Shown here piece after piece: positions 49,192-57,536 of a stretch of DNA of 64,000 nt (position 1 is its first letter; each line of letters starts with the position of its first letter). The DNA comes from JACVRW01 sp963733885. GTDB lineage: Bacteria > Actinomycetota > Thermoleophilia > Solirubrobacterales > Thermoleophilaceae. Under the pieces are notes generated by a model. The model saw only the letters and a program-made list of their open reading frames with translations, was not told the origin of the DNA and made no database searches. The position numbers and the translations under genes were made by a program. Location: NCBI GenBank assembly GCA_963733885.1, contig CAVTES010000007.1:310001-374000 (forward strand), given 5' to 3'.

Positions 49192-51168
49192 TCAGCGCAC
49201 GAGCTCGACCCGACCGGTAAGGCTCCTTCGGTTCCCGCCAGGATCCACGGCCACGGCCGTGAGCGTGGAACGGAGGCGCCGCATCCGGAACAACTTGGCG
49301 CGTACGCGCCGGTCGAACTGCACGAAGGCGTAGGTCGTGCCTTTGCCCTGCAGGCGCGCAGAGGCGCCGGCGAAGATGCGGGTCCGCTTCAGGCCGAGAC
49401 GCTTGGCGACCGCCCGCTTGACCTGCAGCTCGACCGTGGCGCCGCAGGCCTCGGAGCACCTGACCCGCACCACCAGGCCTGCCCTGACGGCTGCGAGCCG
49501 CTGGCGCCGGTCGACCTGCACCGCGAGGCGTGGCTTGCGGCGGTCGCGCCTTCCGCTTCCGGTGGTCCCGGCCTGCGGGCCCGCGATGGAAGGCTCGTCG
49601 GGATCGCACTCGGTGCCTATCCGGTCGCCGTCGCGATCGAGCTGGTCGAGATGGTTGTTGAACCCGTCCCCGTTGCGGTCGACGCCCCGCTCCAGGCTGT
49701 ACACGGTGGGGCAGTAGTCGTACTGGTCGTCCAGGCGGTCGCCATCGACGTCGGCGTCGCAGGCGTCGCCCTTGTCGTCACCGTCTAGGTCGGCCTGGTC
49801 CGGGTTGTAGACGAAGTCGCAGTTGTCGTCGTCGTCGATGATGCTGTCGCTCGGGTTGCCGTGATCGAGCTCGCTGTGCTTCGGCGGGCAGACGTTGCCG
49901 TAGCCGTCTTGGTCGTCGTCCTCCTGCAGCGGGTTCGGCACGATGCGGCAATTGTCGGGCTGTGCATCGGGCACGCCGTCGTTGTCGTCATCCGCGTCAC
50001 ACGCGTCACCTTGCGTGTCGCCGTCGCTGTTCACCTGGCTGCCGTTCTTCACCGTCGGGCAGTTGTCGAACTCGTCACGCACCTCGTCGCCATCCATGTC
50101 ACCCGGCTCCGGGTGCGCCGCCCGGGCGCGCACAGCTGCCGTGGCCCGGAGCGAGCCGCCGCCCACCAGCGTGATCGCCGGCGCGTTGCGCTTGGTCGAC
50201 AGGCCGGCCATGTCGGTGCCCACGACCCCCAGCCGCAAGGTGACGCGCCGGCCTCGCCGCAGCGCCCGGGCGGCCTCGCGCCAATGGCGCCCTGTGATGC
50301 GGTATGTGAGCACGGCGCCGCCGCCGGCCACCCGCACTCGCTCCCTGTCGATCGTCTTGACGGGCAGCGTGAGGCCGCCCATCGTCAGCCCGCCGGACGC
50401 GCTCAGCGTGCCGAGCTCGCTCGTGGTCGCGTAGACGCGCACCCGGCGCGAACGTCCCACCACCTGAAGCGTCGGTGCGCCCACCTCGACCATCGGCGGC
50501 CGGCCGTCCTCGGCGCCGGCTCCCGGTGGGGCCGCGGTTCCCGTGCGGGTGACGTTCTCGCAGTCGGCCGTCACGGTGTCCAGCGTGTCCGCGTCCACGA
50601 CGTCGGCACCGTCACCGCACCGCACGACGTCGGTCAGGCCGTCGCGTGCCACGAGGCGATCGGAGCCCGCCCCGCCGTCCAACTCGTCGGCGCCGAGGCC
50701 ACCGGACACAAGATCGTCGCCGCCGCCGCCTGAGACCGCGTCGTTGCCCTCGCCGCCGTCCATCTCATCGCCCGCGTCGCCGGCGCCGATGCGGTCCGCC
50801 CCGGGACCTCCGAGCACGGTCGCCGCCACCGGCAGAGCGACGGTTGCGGTGTCCTCGCGCTCGCCCAGGTCGATGCGCACGCGCTGCACTCCACCGAGCG
50901 GGCAGAAGGTCTGGATGATGTAGCCGCTGCTGTCGATATCGCCCGGCGTGCACGAGCCGGGGTCCATGCCGCCGTCGACGCTCTCGTCGCGGAACTCGAT
51001 GCGGTTGCCGCTCACCCCCACGCGTAGCGCGTTGAGGGAGGTCGCGTCAGCCGACAGGTACGACACCACCGCGCCGCCGGGGCGCACGAGCGAGTGAGCC
51101 GCCGCGGAGCCCGGAAGCAGGCCCCCGCACACCCACAGCGCTGTCGCGAGTGCCACCGCTCGTCTCAC
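49192..51168 (-). CDS. exported RTX-like and thrombospondin type-3 repeat protein
   Basis: 658 residues. Signal peptide MRRAVALATALWVCGGLLPGSAAA, an N-terminal beta domain, ~5 GGxGxD repeats closed by the Cys-framed motif DVVRCGDGADVVDAD...ADCENV, an Ig-like region, then about five thrombospondin type-3 Ca2+ repeats (DMDGDEVRDEFDNCPTV, DADDDNDGVPDAQPDNC, DADVDGDRLDDQYDYCP) and a C-terminal beta domain. Extracellular, calcium-stabilised; adhesion or scaffold role likely. GTG start overlaps the stop of the BNR lipoprotein gene. Confidence 0.88.
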   Translation of the reverse strand: MRRAVALATALWVCGGLLPGSAAAHSLVRPGGAVVSYLSADATSLNALRVGVSGNRIEFRDESVDGGMDPGSCTPGDIDSSGYIIQTFCPLGGVQRVRIDLGEREDTATVALPVAATVLGGPGADRIGAGDAGDEMDGGEGNDAVSGGGGDDLVSGGLGADELDGGAGSDRLVARDGLTDVVRCGDGADVVDADTLDTVTADCENVTRTGTAAPPGAGAEDGRPPMVEVGAPTLQVVGRSRRVRVYATTSELGTLSASGGLTMGGLTLPVKTIDRERVRVAGGGAVLTYRITGRHWREAARALRRGRRVTLRLGVVGTDMAGLSTKRNAPAITLVGGGSLRATAAVRARAAHPEPGDMDGDEVRDEFDNCPTVKNGSQVNSDGDTQGDACDADDDNDGVPDAQPDNCRIVPNPLQEDDDQDGYGNVCPPKHSELDHGNPSDSIIDDDDNCDFVYNPDQADLDGDDKGDACDADVDGDRLDDQYDYCPTVYSLERGVDRNGDGFNNHLDQLDRDGDRIGTECDPDEPSIAGPQAGTTGSGRRDRRKPRLAVQVDRRQRLAAVRAGLVVRVRCSEACGATVELQVKRAVAKRLGLKRTRIFAGASARLQGKGTTYAFVQFDRRVRAKLFRMRRLRSTLTAVAVDPGGNRRSLTGRVELVR

Positions 51169-52050
51169 GGACGGAACTCCTCCTCCCAGTTGGCACCGCC
51201 ATCCTCGCTGCGAAGGATCGTACCGTCGCTCAGCGCCATGTAGAGCTCGTCGCCCGAGACGGCATCGATCACGTACGGCTCGCCGTCGACCCGCCCGATC
51301 TCGTCGAAGGTGTCGCCGCCGTCCTCGGAGCGGCTCACGGTGCCGTCCTTCGCCGCCATGATGAGCCGATCAGGCTCGGGCCAGGCCAGCCGCGAGCCCT
51401 CGCGCTGCACGAGCGGGCCGCCAGCTCTCGCCCTCGTCCTCGGAGCGGAACAGCACGTCGTCGGTGGCGGCGAGCACGTGCGCGGGGTCCTCCGGGTCGA
51501 TCTCGAAGTCGATGATCAGGCCGCGCGGGGTGAAGTGCTCGGCGAAGCTGCGCCCGCCGTCTTCTGAGACGATCAGTGCGCTCAGCACGGCGTCCCAGGC
51601 GTAGAGCCGGTCGTGCTTGAAGACGATCTTGTGGAGGTCCGCGTCGCCGAGCCGCGAGACCACCCGCCAGGTGCGGCCGCCGTCATCGGACCGAAGGTAG
51701 CCCAGGTACTGTGGGAGCGTGCGCTGGTCGGGGTGGCCGGAACCCACCAGCTGCCCCTCCGGGTCGAGGTTCAGCTCGAGGAACGTCCCGACGGTGGCGC
51801 GCTCGCCCCCGGCCTCGATCGTGCCGCGCACCCGTCGCACGCTGTCGTCCTCGGGATCGATCCGGAAGAAGCCGCGGTTGGTCGTGAGGAGGAACTCGCC
51901 GCTGTCCTCGTCGCGCTCGAGGGAGTTCACGAACGGCGGACGCTTCGAGAAGTCGACGAGCCGATCCGATCGCCCCGTCGACTCCGCGGAGTCCCCGCAG
52001 CCGGCGGCACACAGCACGGCGGCCAGGATGAGCGCCGGCGCCCGGGTCAT
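51165..52050 (-). pseudogene. BNR/sialidase-like propeller lipoprotein, frameshifted
   Basis: Lipoprotein signal MTRAPALILAAVLCAAGC with lipobox CAAGC, followed by BNR/Asp-box-type repeats (LRSDDGGRTW, VSEDGGRSF, FRSEDEGESW, SRSEDGGDTF, LRSEDGGANW), as in YCF48/sialidase-like propellers. After GESWRP, at about 51412-51420, the frame shifts by one base; the rest (QREGSRLAWPEPDRLIMAAK) is clearly the continuation. Restoring it gives ~294 aa. Start ATGA-coupled to the membrane gene upstream, stop coupled to the gene downstream. Confidence 0.85.
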
Positions 52051-53385
52051 CCCTGTGCCGCGGCGAGCAGCCACAGCGCCAACGTCGTGAATCCCACCAT
52101 CACCGCGAGCATCCAGTATTGCGAGCGCACCGCGAGCCGCGAGCCCGGATACAGCGAGAGCGCGCGGTCGTGGGCGAGGATGAGCGCCGCCACGTGGCCC
52201 GCCACCACGAAGCCGACCTGGAGGTACCAGGCCTGGTTCTGGCTGAGCGCGCCGTAGTCGATCGCCGCGCTGGCTGTGCCGAAGAGGTCCCAACCCTCCC
52301 CGAGCGGGTCCGACGCGAGGTACGCGATCGACTGGCCCTCGAACAGCAGGAAGGTCAGGTAGTGGGCGGCCACGTACACGAGAGCGATCGGGACGAGCGA
52401 GTGCACGAACGCGCGGCGCAGGACGGACGCGCTGAGGTCGCCCCCCACGGATCGTGCGCCCGCGACCCCGAGCGCGTAGAAGGAGCTCACGAGCGCCACA
52501 CCCCCGAGAAGGCCGAGCGTGGCGACCAGCACCGGCGCCTCGAACGCGGCGTCCCCCGTCAGGTCTGTCCAGAGCTGCCCCTGGCTCAGGCCGTCGAAGG
52601 TGACCGTGCCGATCATGACGAGCACGAGCGCCACGGTGCCGGGGACCACGTCCAGCTGCGGCAGTCCCGCCAGCGGCGGCCGGACGCCCACGACGCCGTT
52701 GCGGCGCTCGAACGGCGCGATGCGGCTGAAGAGGTCGAAATAGACGGCGAAGGCCTCGCCACGCCGCGTCCAGGTCTCTACGCCGAATACGGCCTGGCCG
52801 GTCGAATGTGACGGCGGTGTAGCCGAGGACCGCGACCGAAAGCATGCGCGGGTCCTCGCCCCAGCCCGAGGCCAACTCGATCCACGTGAACCCGAACACC
52901 CCGACCGTGGCCGGCCAGCGCCCGAGCGGCTCCGGGTAGGGGCGGTGCAGGAGCGGGCGTCCGCCGCGTGCGCGGACGACGGCCCATCCGGCCGCGCGTC
53001 CGAGCGCGCGCCACGGGCTGAACGCGGCGAACACGTTGCCGAGCAGCGCGCTGGCGAACGCGAGGCCGACCCAGAAGATGATGAAGACAAAGCTGGGCGC
53101 GAAGTTGTTGAGAGGGCTCTGCGTACCAGCTAGCCCGGCCACGACGACCACGGCAAGGAGCACCGCGCCGACGGCTCCGCAGATTGTCTCGAGCACCCGG
53201 GACCCCAGCACTCGCCCGAGCTTTCCGGGCAGGGGCCGCCAATGATCGCCCTCGAGCTTCGGTTGCGGCCAGAGCGCGGCGAGGGCCACGAACGAGACCA
53301 CCAGGACGAGAGCGGCGGCCCACCCGAACAGCCACTCGGGGATCGGAAGGTTGGCGCGCTGAACTAGCCCGTGAGCGAACTGCAC
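52047..53385 (-). pseudogene. polytopic membrane protein, frameshifted
   Basis: Two frames together make a ~445-residue integral membrane protein with about ten helices: the first frame covers WLFGWAAALVLVVSFVALAAL to VAVLGYTAVTF; the second runs from GQAVFGVETWTRRGEAFAVYF to the ATGA overlap with the next gene. The break is at 52796-52806, as if one base is extra in TTCGACCGG. The helices continue smoothly across the break, so the ancestral protein was one. Function unknown. It leads an operon with the BNR lipoprotein and the thrombospondin-3 protein. Confidence 0.8.
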
Positions 53386-53394
53386 CGCGGCGGG

Positions 53395-53697
53395 TCAGCG
53401 CCGGATCGCGAAGATGACCCGGTCCCCCTTCGAGCACCGGAACTTGATGCTGGTCCCGCGGCCGTAGTCGCGGCAGCTGTAGCCCTGCGGCCTGTCATGA
53501 GAGGCGAGGTAACGGCGCGCGTATCTCCGAGCCCTGCCGCAGCGCAGCTGATCCGCCTTGATGTTGAAGCGCTTGCCGCCCTCCTCGAGCATGCCGCAGT
53601 CGCGCGGCGGGACCGGCGCCCAAGCAGGCGAGGGAGCGAAGACGACACCCACTGCGAGCGCGGCTGTTACGACGACGAGAATGCGCTGAACTGACAA
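53395..53697 (-). CDS. small Cys-rich exported protein
   Basis: 100 residues. Signal peptide (RILVVVTAALAVGVVFAPSPAWA), then one ~65-residue domain with four Cys: RDCGMLEEGGKRFNI, LRCGRARRYARRYLASH, YSCRDYG, FRCSKGDRVIFAIR. The same Cys/basic-helix/aromatic pattern occurs twice in the protein at 53914. No function known; disulfides are likely. TTG start behind GGGGAGG. It precedes the membrane protein by 9 bp. Confidence 0.75.
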   Translation of the reverse strand: MSVQRILVVVTAALAVGVVFAPSPAWAPVPPRDCGMLEEGGKRFNIKADQLRCGRARRYARRYLASHDRPQGYSCRDYGRGTSIKFRCSKGDRVIFAIRR

Positions 53698-53783
53698 GCA
53701 GCCTCCCCAACTGGCTTCCGACCGGGGAGCGTAGCGCGCCCTCGTGGCGACACCCCTCCGTACGACGCTAACCTAGGCTCGTT

Positions 53784-53857
53784 CGGGCTGTAGCGCAGCT
53801 TGGTAGCGCGCTCCGTTCGGGTCGGAGAGGTCGCTGGTTCAAATCCAGTCAGCCCGA
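53784..53857 (+). tRNA. tRNA-Pro (anticodon CGG)
   Basis: 74 nt. The acceptor stem CGGGCTG/CAGCCCG is perfect, followed by D arm GCGC/GCGC, anticodon arm CTCCG/CGGAG with loop TTCGGGT (anticodon CGG, reading CCG), and T arm GCTGG/CCAGT with TTCAAAT. Discriminator A; the 3' CCA is not encoded. No integrase or partial tRNA copy is nearby, so it is not being used as an integration site here. Confidence 0.96.
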
Positions 53858-53913
53858 TTGGCCGGCGTGGGGGGCAGGCGGGTGAACGAGCCCCCCACAC
53901 GGGCTTGCCGAGA

Positions 53914-54468
53914 CTAGTCGTACGGATGAAAGCCAAAGACCCGGCGCCCGCGCTTGCAGTACGCCCCGGTCCGGTAGCCGCTGCCCGACGAGCAGTTGTA
54001 TCCGGGATAGCCCCGTCGGTGGCTGCGCATCCAGCGCACCCGGTGGCGCGCCTGACGACAGGTGACCCCTCCGGAGGCGTAGACGACGAAGTTCCGGGTG
54101 TCGCAGGAGGGTGCCGCGGCGGCGGCCCGCGGCCGTCCAATCAGGATGGACCGTCGAGCGGTGTCAGGATCTTGCCCGTCCGGTGCGCACGAGCCCGCGT
54201 AGCGCGGTGGACGCCCCGGCGAGCCGTGGGCGGTGAAGCAGAACCAGCCCTTTACCGGGGGGCCGGCGTACAGGAAGTTGTTGCGGACGATGCGCCTCGC
54301 CCGGCGGCAGGGGACCGCCCCGCGACGGACGATCACGGTCACAGTCGTGCCGTGCGCCCGCACTTTGCCGCAACGCTTGCGCGCCTCAGCGGCGTCGGGG
54401 GAGACGGAGATGGTCACCACGGTGGCGAGCACGAGCACGGAAATAACCGGTCCGACGAGCAGGCGCAC
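53914..54468 (-). CDS. exported protein with two Cys-rich domains
   Basis: 184 residues. GTG at 54468 begins the signal peptide RLLVGPVISVLVLATVVTI and has TACCCT 7 nt upstream (leaderless pattern); the longer frame upstream runs through a hairpin. Two copies of the Cys/basic-helix/aromatic domain follow: VPCRRARRIVRNNF...GWFCFTAHG and VTCRQARHRVRWMRSHRRG...YNCSSGSG...YCKRGRRVFGF. Paralogous to the protein at 53395. Function unknown; extracellular. Confidence 0.75.
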   Translation of the reverse strand: MRLLVGPVISVLVLATVVTISVSPDAAEARKRCGKVRAHGTTVTVIVRRGAVPCRRARRIVRNNFLYAGPPVKGWFCFTAHGSPGRPPRYAGSCAPDGQDPDTARRSILIGRPRAAAAAPSCDTRNFVVYASGGVTCRQARHRVRWMRSHRRGYPGYNCSSGSGYRTGAYCKRGRRVFGFHPYD

Positions 54469-54540
54469 GTCGGCGAGGGTACATCGCGGATGGAAATCCG
54501 TGTGCCCCCGCTTCGAGGAGACCCAAACCATCATCGGTTG

Positions 54541-54584
54541 CCAGGCGGCGGGTCCCACGCGCGCAGTTCGTGGGATCACCGCCT
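54541..54584. other. long intergenic hairpin
   Basis: An 8-bp outer stem (CCAGGCGG 54541-54548 with CCGCCTGG 54577-54584) encloses an 8-bp inner stem (GGTCCCAC 54551-54558 with GTGGGATC 54568-54575, one G-T pair), a 2/1-nt internal loop and a 9-nt apical loop. It lies in the 313-bp gap 54469-54781. It is upstream of both flanking genes, so a terminator is unlikely; a 5' regulatory RNA or protein-binding dyad is possible. I see no gene in the gap. Confidence 0.45.
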
Positions 54585-54781
54585 GGAGGGAATGGGTCTT
54601 CTCGTACGTGGGGCGTTACATCCGAAGGAACAAAGTTCTGTGACCAGGTTCTCAGTGGCCGTCGCCCAAGCGGGTTACAACACCGTCGTCCCGACTGGCC
54701 ACCTGCCCTGAGGACGCGCAGCCGGGCGGACAGAACAGCCGCCTGGCCCAAGGTAGAGGGCCCTCCCAGAGGAGGAGCTCC

Positions 54782-55222
54782 ATGGAGTACGCAGCCAATC
54801 TACTCAGCCCCCGAAGCGTGCTGGTCCCCGCGATCGCGCTCGTTATCGGGGCCGGCGGCGCCATCGGCGTGTACGCCGCCCTCGACGACACGGACGTGAA
54901 CGTCGAGCCCACCCGCGTCGTCGTGGCCGACCCGCCGGCCGCTCCGAGCGAGGGCGTGGCGGCGAAGCACGAGGCGGCCTCGGCCGCAGCGATCGCGACC
55001 CCCGACTCGCCCTCCACGTTCGCGGGCAAGGACGAGGCGGCGAGCGCGGCAGCGATCGCGACCCCCGACTCGCCCTCCACGTTCGCGGGCAAGGACGAGG
55101 CGGCGAGCGCGGCGGCGATCGGAGCCGACGAGGGCCACCGAGGTGGCGGACCGCCCGCGGAGATCGACCAGGCGACCGCCAACCGCACGGACCCGCACGG
55201 CCCCGCGGCAGCGCTTCCGTAG
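54782..55222 (+). CDS. membrane-anchored repeat protein, function unknown
   Basis: 146 residues. One N-terminal membrane helix (VLVPAIALVIGAGGAIGVYAAL), then an Ala/Asp/Ser-rich exported tail containing two tandem, nearly identical 21-residue repeats (AIATPDSPSTFAGKDEAASA) plus a partial third. Strong GAGGAGG ribosome site. No family recognised. The architecture (helix plus disordered tail) resembles the protein at 62145. Confidence 0.7.
   Translation: MEYAANLLSPRSVLVPAIALVIGAGGAIGVYAALDDTDVNVEPTRVVVADPPAAPSEGVAAKHEAASAAAIATPDSPSTFAGKDEAASAAAIATPDSPSTFAGKDEAASAAAIGADEGHRGGGPPAEIDQATANRTDPHGPAAALP
54989..55114 (+). repeat. two tandem 63-bp repeats inside a CDS
   Basis: 54989-55051 and 55052-55114 are identical except for the last base or so. 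Each encodes 21 residues in frame, so copy number can change without breaking the gene. A degenerate part copy precedes them (GAGGCGGCCTCGGCCGCA). Confidence 0.9.
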
Positions 55223-55393
55223 CACTCTCCGGCCGGGGCGGGCACAGCGCACGCCCCGGCCGGCCCTCTACTTCGCCCTCGTCAACGGGCCACCGCGATG
55301 CTCACCCACCGTCGTCGGGCTCGCTTGCGCGCCCCGATTACCGGGTCTAGGGTGGGATCCCTGGCCCCCAGGAACCGGTCCCGGGCGACCGAG

Positions 55394-57073
55394 ATGTCCC
55401 CTGCATTCGATCGTTTCGCTTGCGCCTGCGTGCTCTCGTTGCTCGCGGGACTCCTGCTTGCGCTGTCGGCTTGCGGTGGGGAGGGGGATGGCGGCGACCA
55501 CGCGCAGACCGGCGGCAGGCATGGCGGCTCGATTACGATCGCGCATAGCTTTCAGCCGGACTCCTTGGACCCGGCTGTGGCCTACGGGGTCACCACTTGG
55601 GAGGCGCTCTGGCTCGTCTATACGCCGCCGCTCACCTACAAGCGCGCCGAGGGCAAGGAGGGCGCGGAGCTGATTCCGGGCGTAGCGAAGGAGCTCCCGA
55701 CCGTCTCAGACGACGGCAAGACCTACAAGCTCACCCTGCGCGAGGGGCTTGAATTCTCGGACGGGACGCCGGCCAAGGCATCCGACTTCGAGCACACGAT
55801 CAAGCGCGTGCTGAACCTTGAGTCGGGCGGATCGAGTTTCTTCCTCGGAATCGACGGAGCCACCGAGTACGTCGAGGCGGGGAAACCAGAGGCAGATATC
55901 CCCGGTATCGAGACCGACGACCAAACGGGTGAGATCGCGATCGAGCTGACCGAGCCGGACGGCACGTTCTCCAACGTGCTGGCGATGGAGTTCGCCGGGC
56001 TCGTCCCCGGCGACACGCCGTTCGAGAACCTGACCAAGGACCCGCCGCCCGGCATCGGCCCCTACAAGATCACCGAGTCGGTCCCCAACCGTCAGTTCGT
56101 TTTGGAGAAGAACCGGCGGTTCGACATCCCCGGCATCCCGAAGGGCAGGATCGACAAGATCACGACGGTCATCGTCACGTCGCGCGCGCGCCAGGCCCAG
56201 GATGTGATCACAGGCGAGCTCGACTACATGCAGGCTTCGCCTCCGCCGGATCTCAAGCCGGAGGTGACGGCCAAGTACTCGGACCGCTATGAAGAGCAGG
56301 CGACGAACGCCACCTTCTACTTGTTCATGGACACGCGTGTGCCGCCGTTTGACAAGAAGGAAGTGCGCGAGGCGGTCAACTACGGCATCGACAAGCCGGG
56401 GCTGGCCCGGCTATTCGCCGGCGAGTTGGCGCCCGGCTGCTCGTTCCTCCCGCCCGACATGCCGGGGTACGACCGGGCGCTCGATCTCGGAGACTGCCCG
56501 TGGGGTGACCCAAACGAGCCGCCGGACCTGGAGAAGGCCCGGCAGCTGATCGCCGACGCGGGTGCGGAGGGCGCCGACGTGACCGTCTGGGGCAGTACGT
56601 ACGAACCGGACCCCCAGCTCACCCAGGCCTACGCTGACATGCTCAACGAAATGGGCCTCGACGCGAAGCCGAAGATCATCGACGCCGCCGTCTATGGGCA
56701 GACCGTGGGCAATGCCAAGACCGAGGCGCAGACCGGGGTGACGAACTGGTTCCAGGACTTCCCCCACCCGAAGAACTTCATGTTCCGGGTGGATGGCAAC
56801 TCGATTCAACCCACCAACAATCAGAACCTCGGCAACGTGGACGACCCCGAAATAACCGCGGGAATCGCCGAGCTAAGTCAGGAGCCGGAGCTGACCGGCG
56901 CCGTCGCAGACAGATGGGGCGAGCTCAACAGACAGCTGGTCGAGGAAGGTTGGATCGCCCCCTACGGGCACGTCGAGGTGTCCACCTTCGTATCGGAGCG
57001 GATGGACTTCGACAACTGCACGCTGTTTCACCCGGTCTACAACAACGACTACTCGAGCTTCTGCCTCAAGTAG
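55394..57073 (+). CDS. peptide/nickel-type ABC transporter solute-binding lipoprotein
   Basis: 559 residues of family 5 (DppA/OppA-like). Lipoprotein signal with lipobox ALSAC after SLLAGLLLALS; FQPDSLDPAVAYGVTTW at the start of the mature domain, LTLREGLEFSDGTPAKASDF, and ADMLNEMGLDAKPKII near the end. It captures an oligopeptide or similar ligand outside the membrane. No permease or ATPase gene is adjacent, so it is an orphan binding protein here. The ATG at 55394 starts the lipoprotein signal. Confidence 0.93.
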   Translation: MSPAFDRFACACVLSLLAGLLLALSACGGEGDGGDHAQTGGRHGGSITIAHSFQPDSLDPAVAYGVTTWEALWLVYTPPLTYKRAEGKEGAELIPGVAKELPTVSDDGKTYKLTLREGLEFSDGTPAKASDFEHTIKRVLNLESGGSSFFLGIDGATEYVEAGKPEADIPGIETDDQTGEIAIELTEPDGTFSNVLAMEFAGLVPGDTPFENLTKDPPPGIGPYKITESVPNRQFVLEKNRRFDIPGIPKGRIDKITTVIVTSRARQAQDVITGELDYMQASPPPDLKPEVTAKYSDRYEEQATNATFYLFMDTRVPPFDKKEVREAVNYGIDKPGLARLFAGELAPGCSFLPPDMPGYDRALDLGDCPWGDPNEPPDLEKARQLIADAGAEGADVTVWGSTYEPDPQLTQAYADMLNEMGLDAKPKIIDAAVYGQTVGNAKTEAQTGVTNWFQDFPHPKNFMFRVDGNSIQPTNNQNLGNVDDPEITAGIAELSQEPELTGAVADRWGELNRQLVEEGWIAPYGHVEVSTFVSERMDFDNCTLFHPVYNNDYSSFCLK

Positions 57074-57083
57074 CCGGGCCGGA

Positions 57084-57518
57084 CTACCCCTCCGCGGCGG
57101 GTACGTCGTCGGGCGGCGGCTTGAGCAGGACTGCCTCGGTCCACCAGTACGCGTCCGCGGTGCCGTCCTCGCGGTCGACCAGGGCCAGCGCCGTGGCAGT
57201 TGCCGCCCTATCCGTCCTGAAGGCGTCCGAGTCGTGGATCATCTCGGTCTCGACCTTCCATTCGTGGTCGACCTTGGTCGCCGCCTCCCATTGTGCTGCG
57301 GCCGGACTCCCTTCCGGACTCTCGCCGTCGGCTGCGGCCGCCCAAGTGACCCTCCGACCCTCGGCGTCCTCTTCGTCGCCGTTCTGGAAGATCCAGACAT
57401 AGACCCAGCGCAGGCTCTCGTGGTGTCCAACGGGGCCCTTCGCCTCCGGCCCGCGGCCAGGGTGCCTGGTCGGATCCGAAAGCTGGAGAATGGGAGCGAA
57501 GTTCGGTCTAGAGCCCAT
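57084..57518 (-). CDS. hypothetical protein
   Basis: 144 residues, acidic, soluble, with Trp-rich strands (SLRWVYVWIFQNGDEEDAEG; AQWEAATKVDHEWKVETEM; DAYWWTEAVLLKP). No family recognised, no signal peptide. It lies 18 bp downstream of the large BTAD regulator gene on the same strand and may be cotranscribed. It converges on the solute-binding protein gene with a 10-bp gap. Confidence 0.6.
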   Translation of the reverse strand: MGSRPNFAPILQLSDPTRHPGRGPEAKGPVGHHESLRWVYVWIFQNGDEEDAEGRRVTWAAAADGESPEGSPAAAQWEAATKVDHEWKVETEMIHDSDAFRTDRAATATALALVDREDGTADAYWWTEAVLLKPPPDDVPAAEG

Positions 57519-57536
57519 AGCGCGATCGTCTCAGAC

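Noticed and set aside
53784..53857. tRNA-Pro as an integration site of a genomic island
   Set aside because: No integrase, no duplicated 3' tRNA fragment downstream, and the flanking genes look native in composition.
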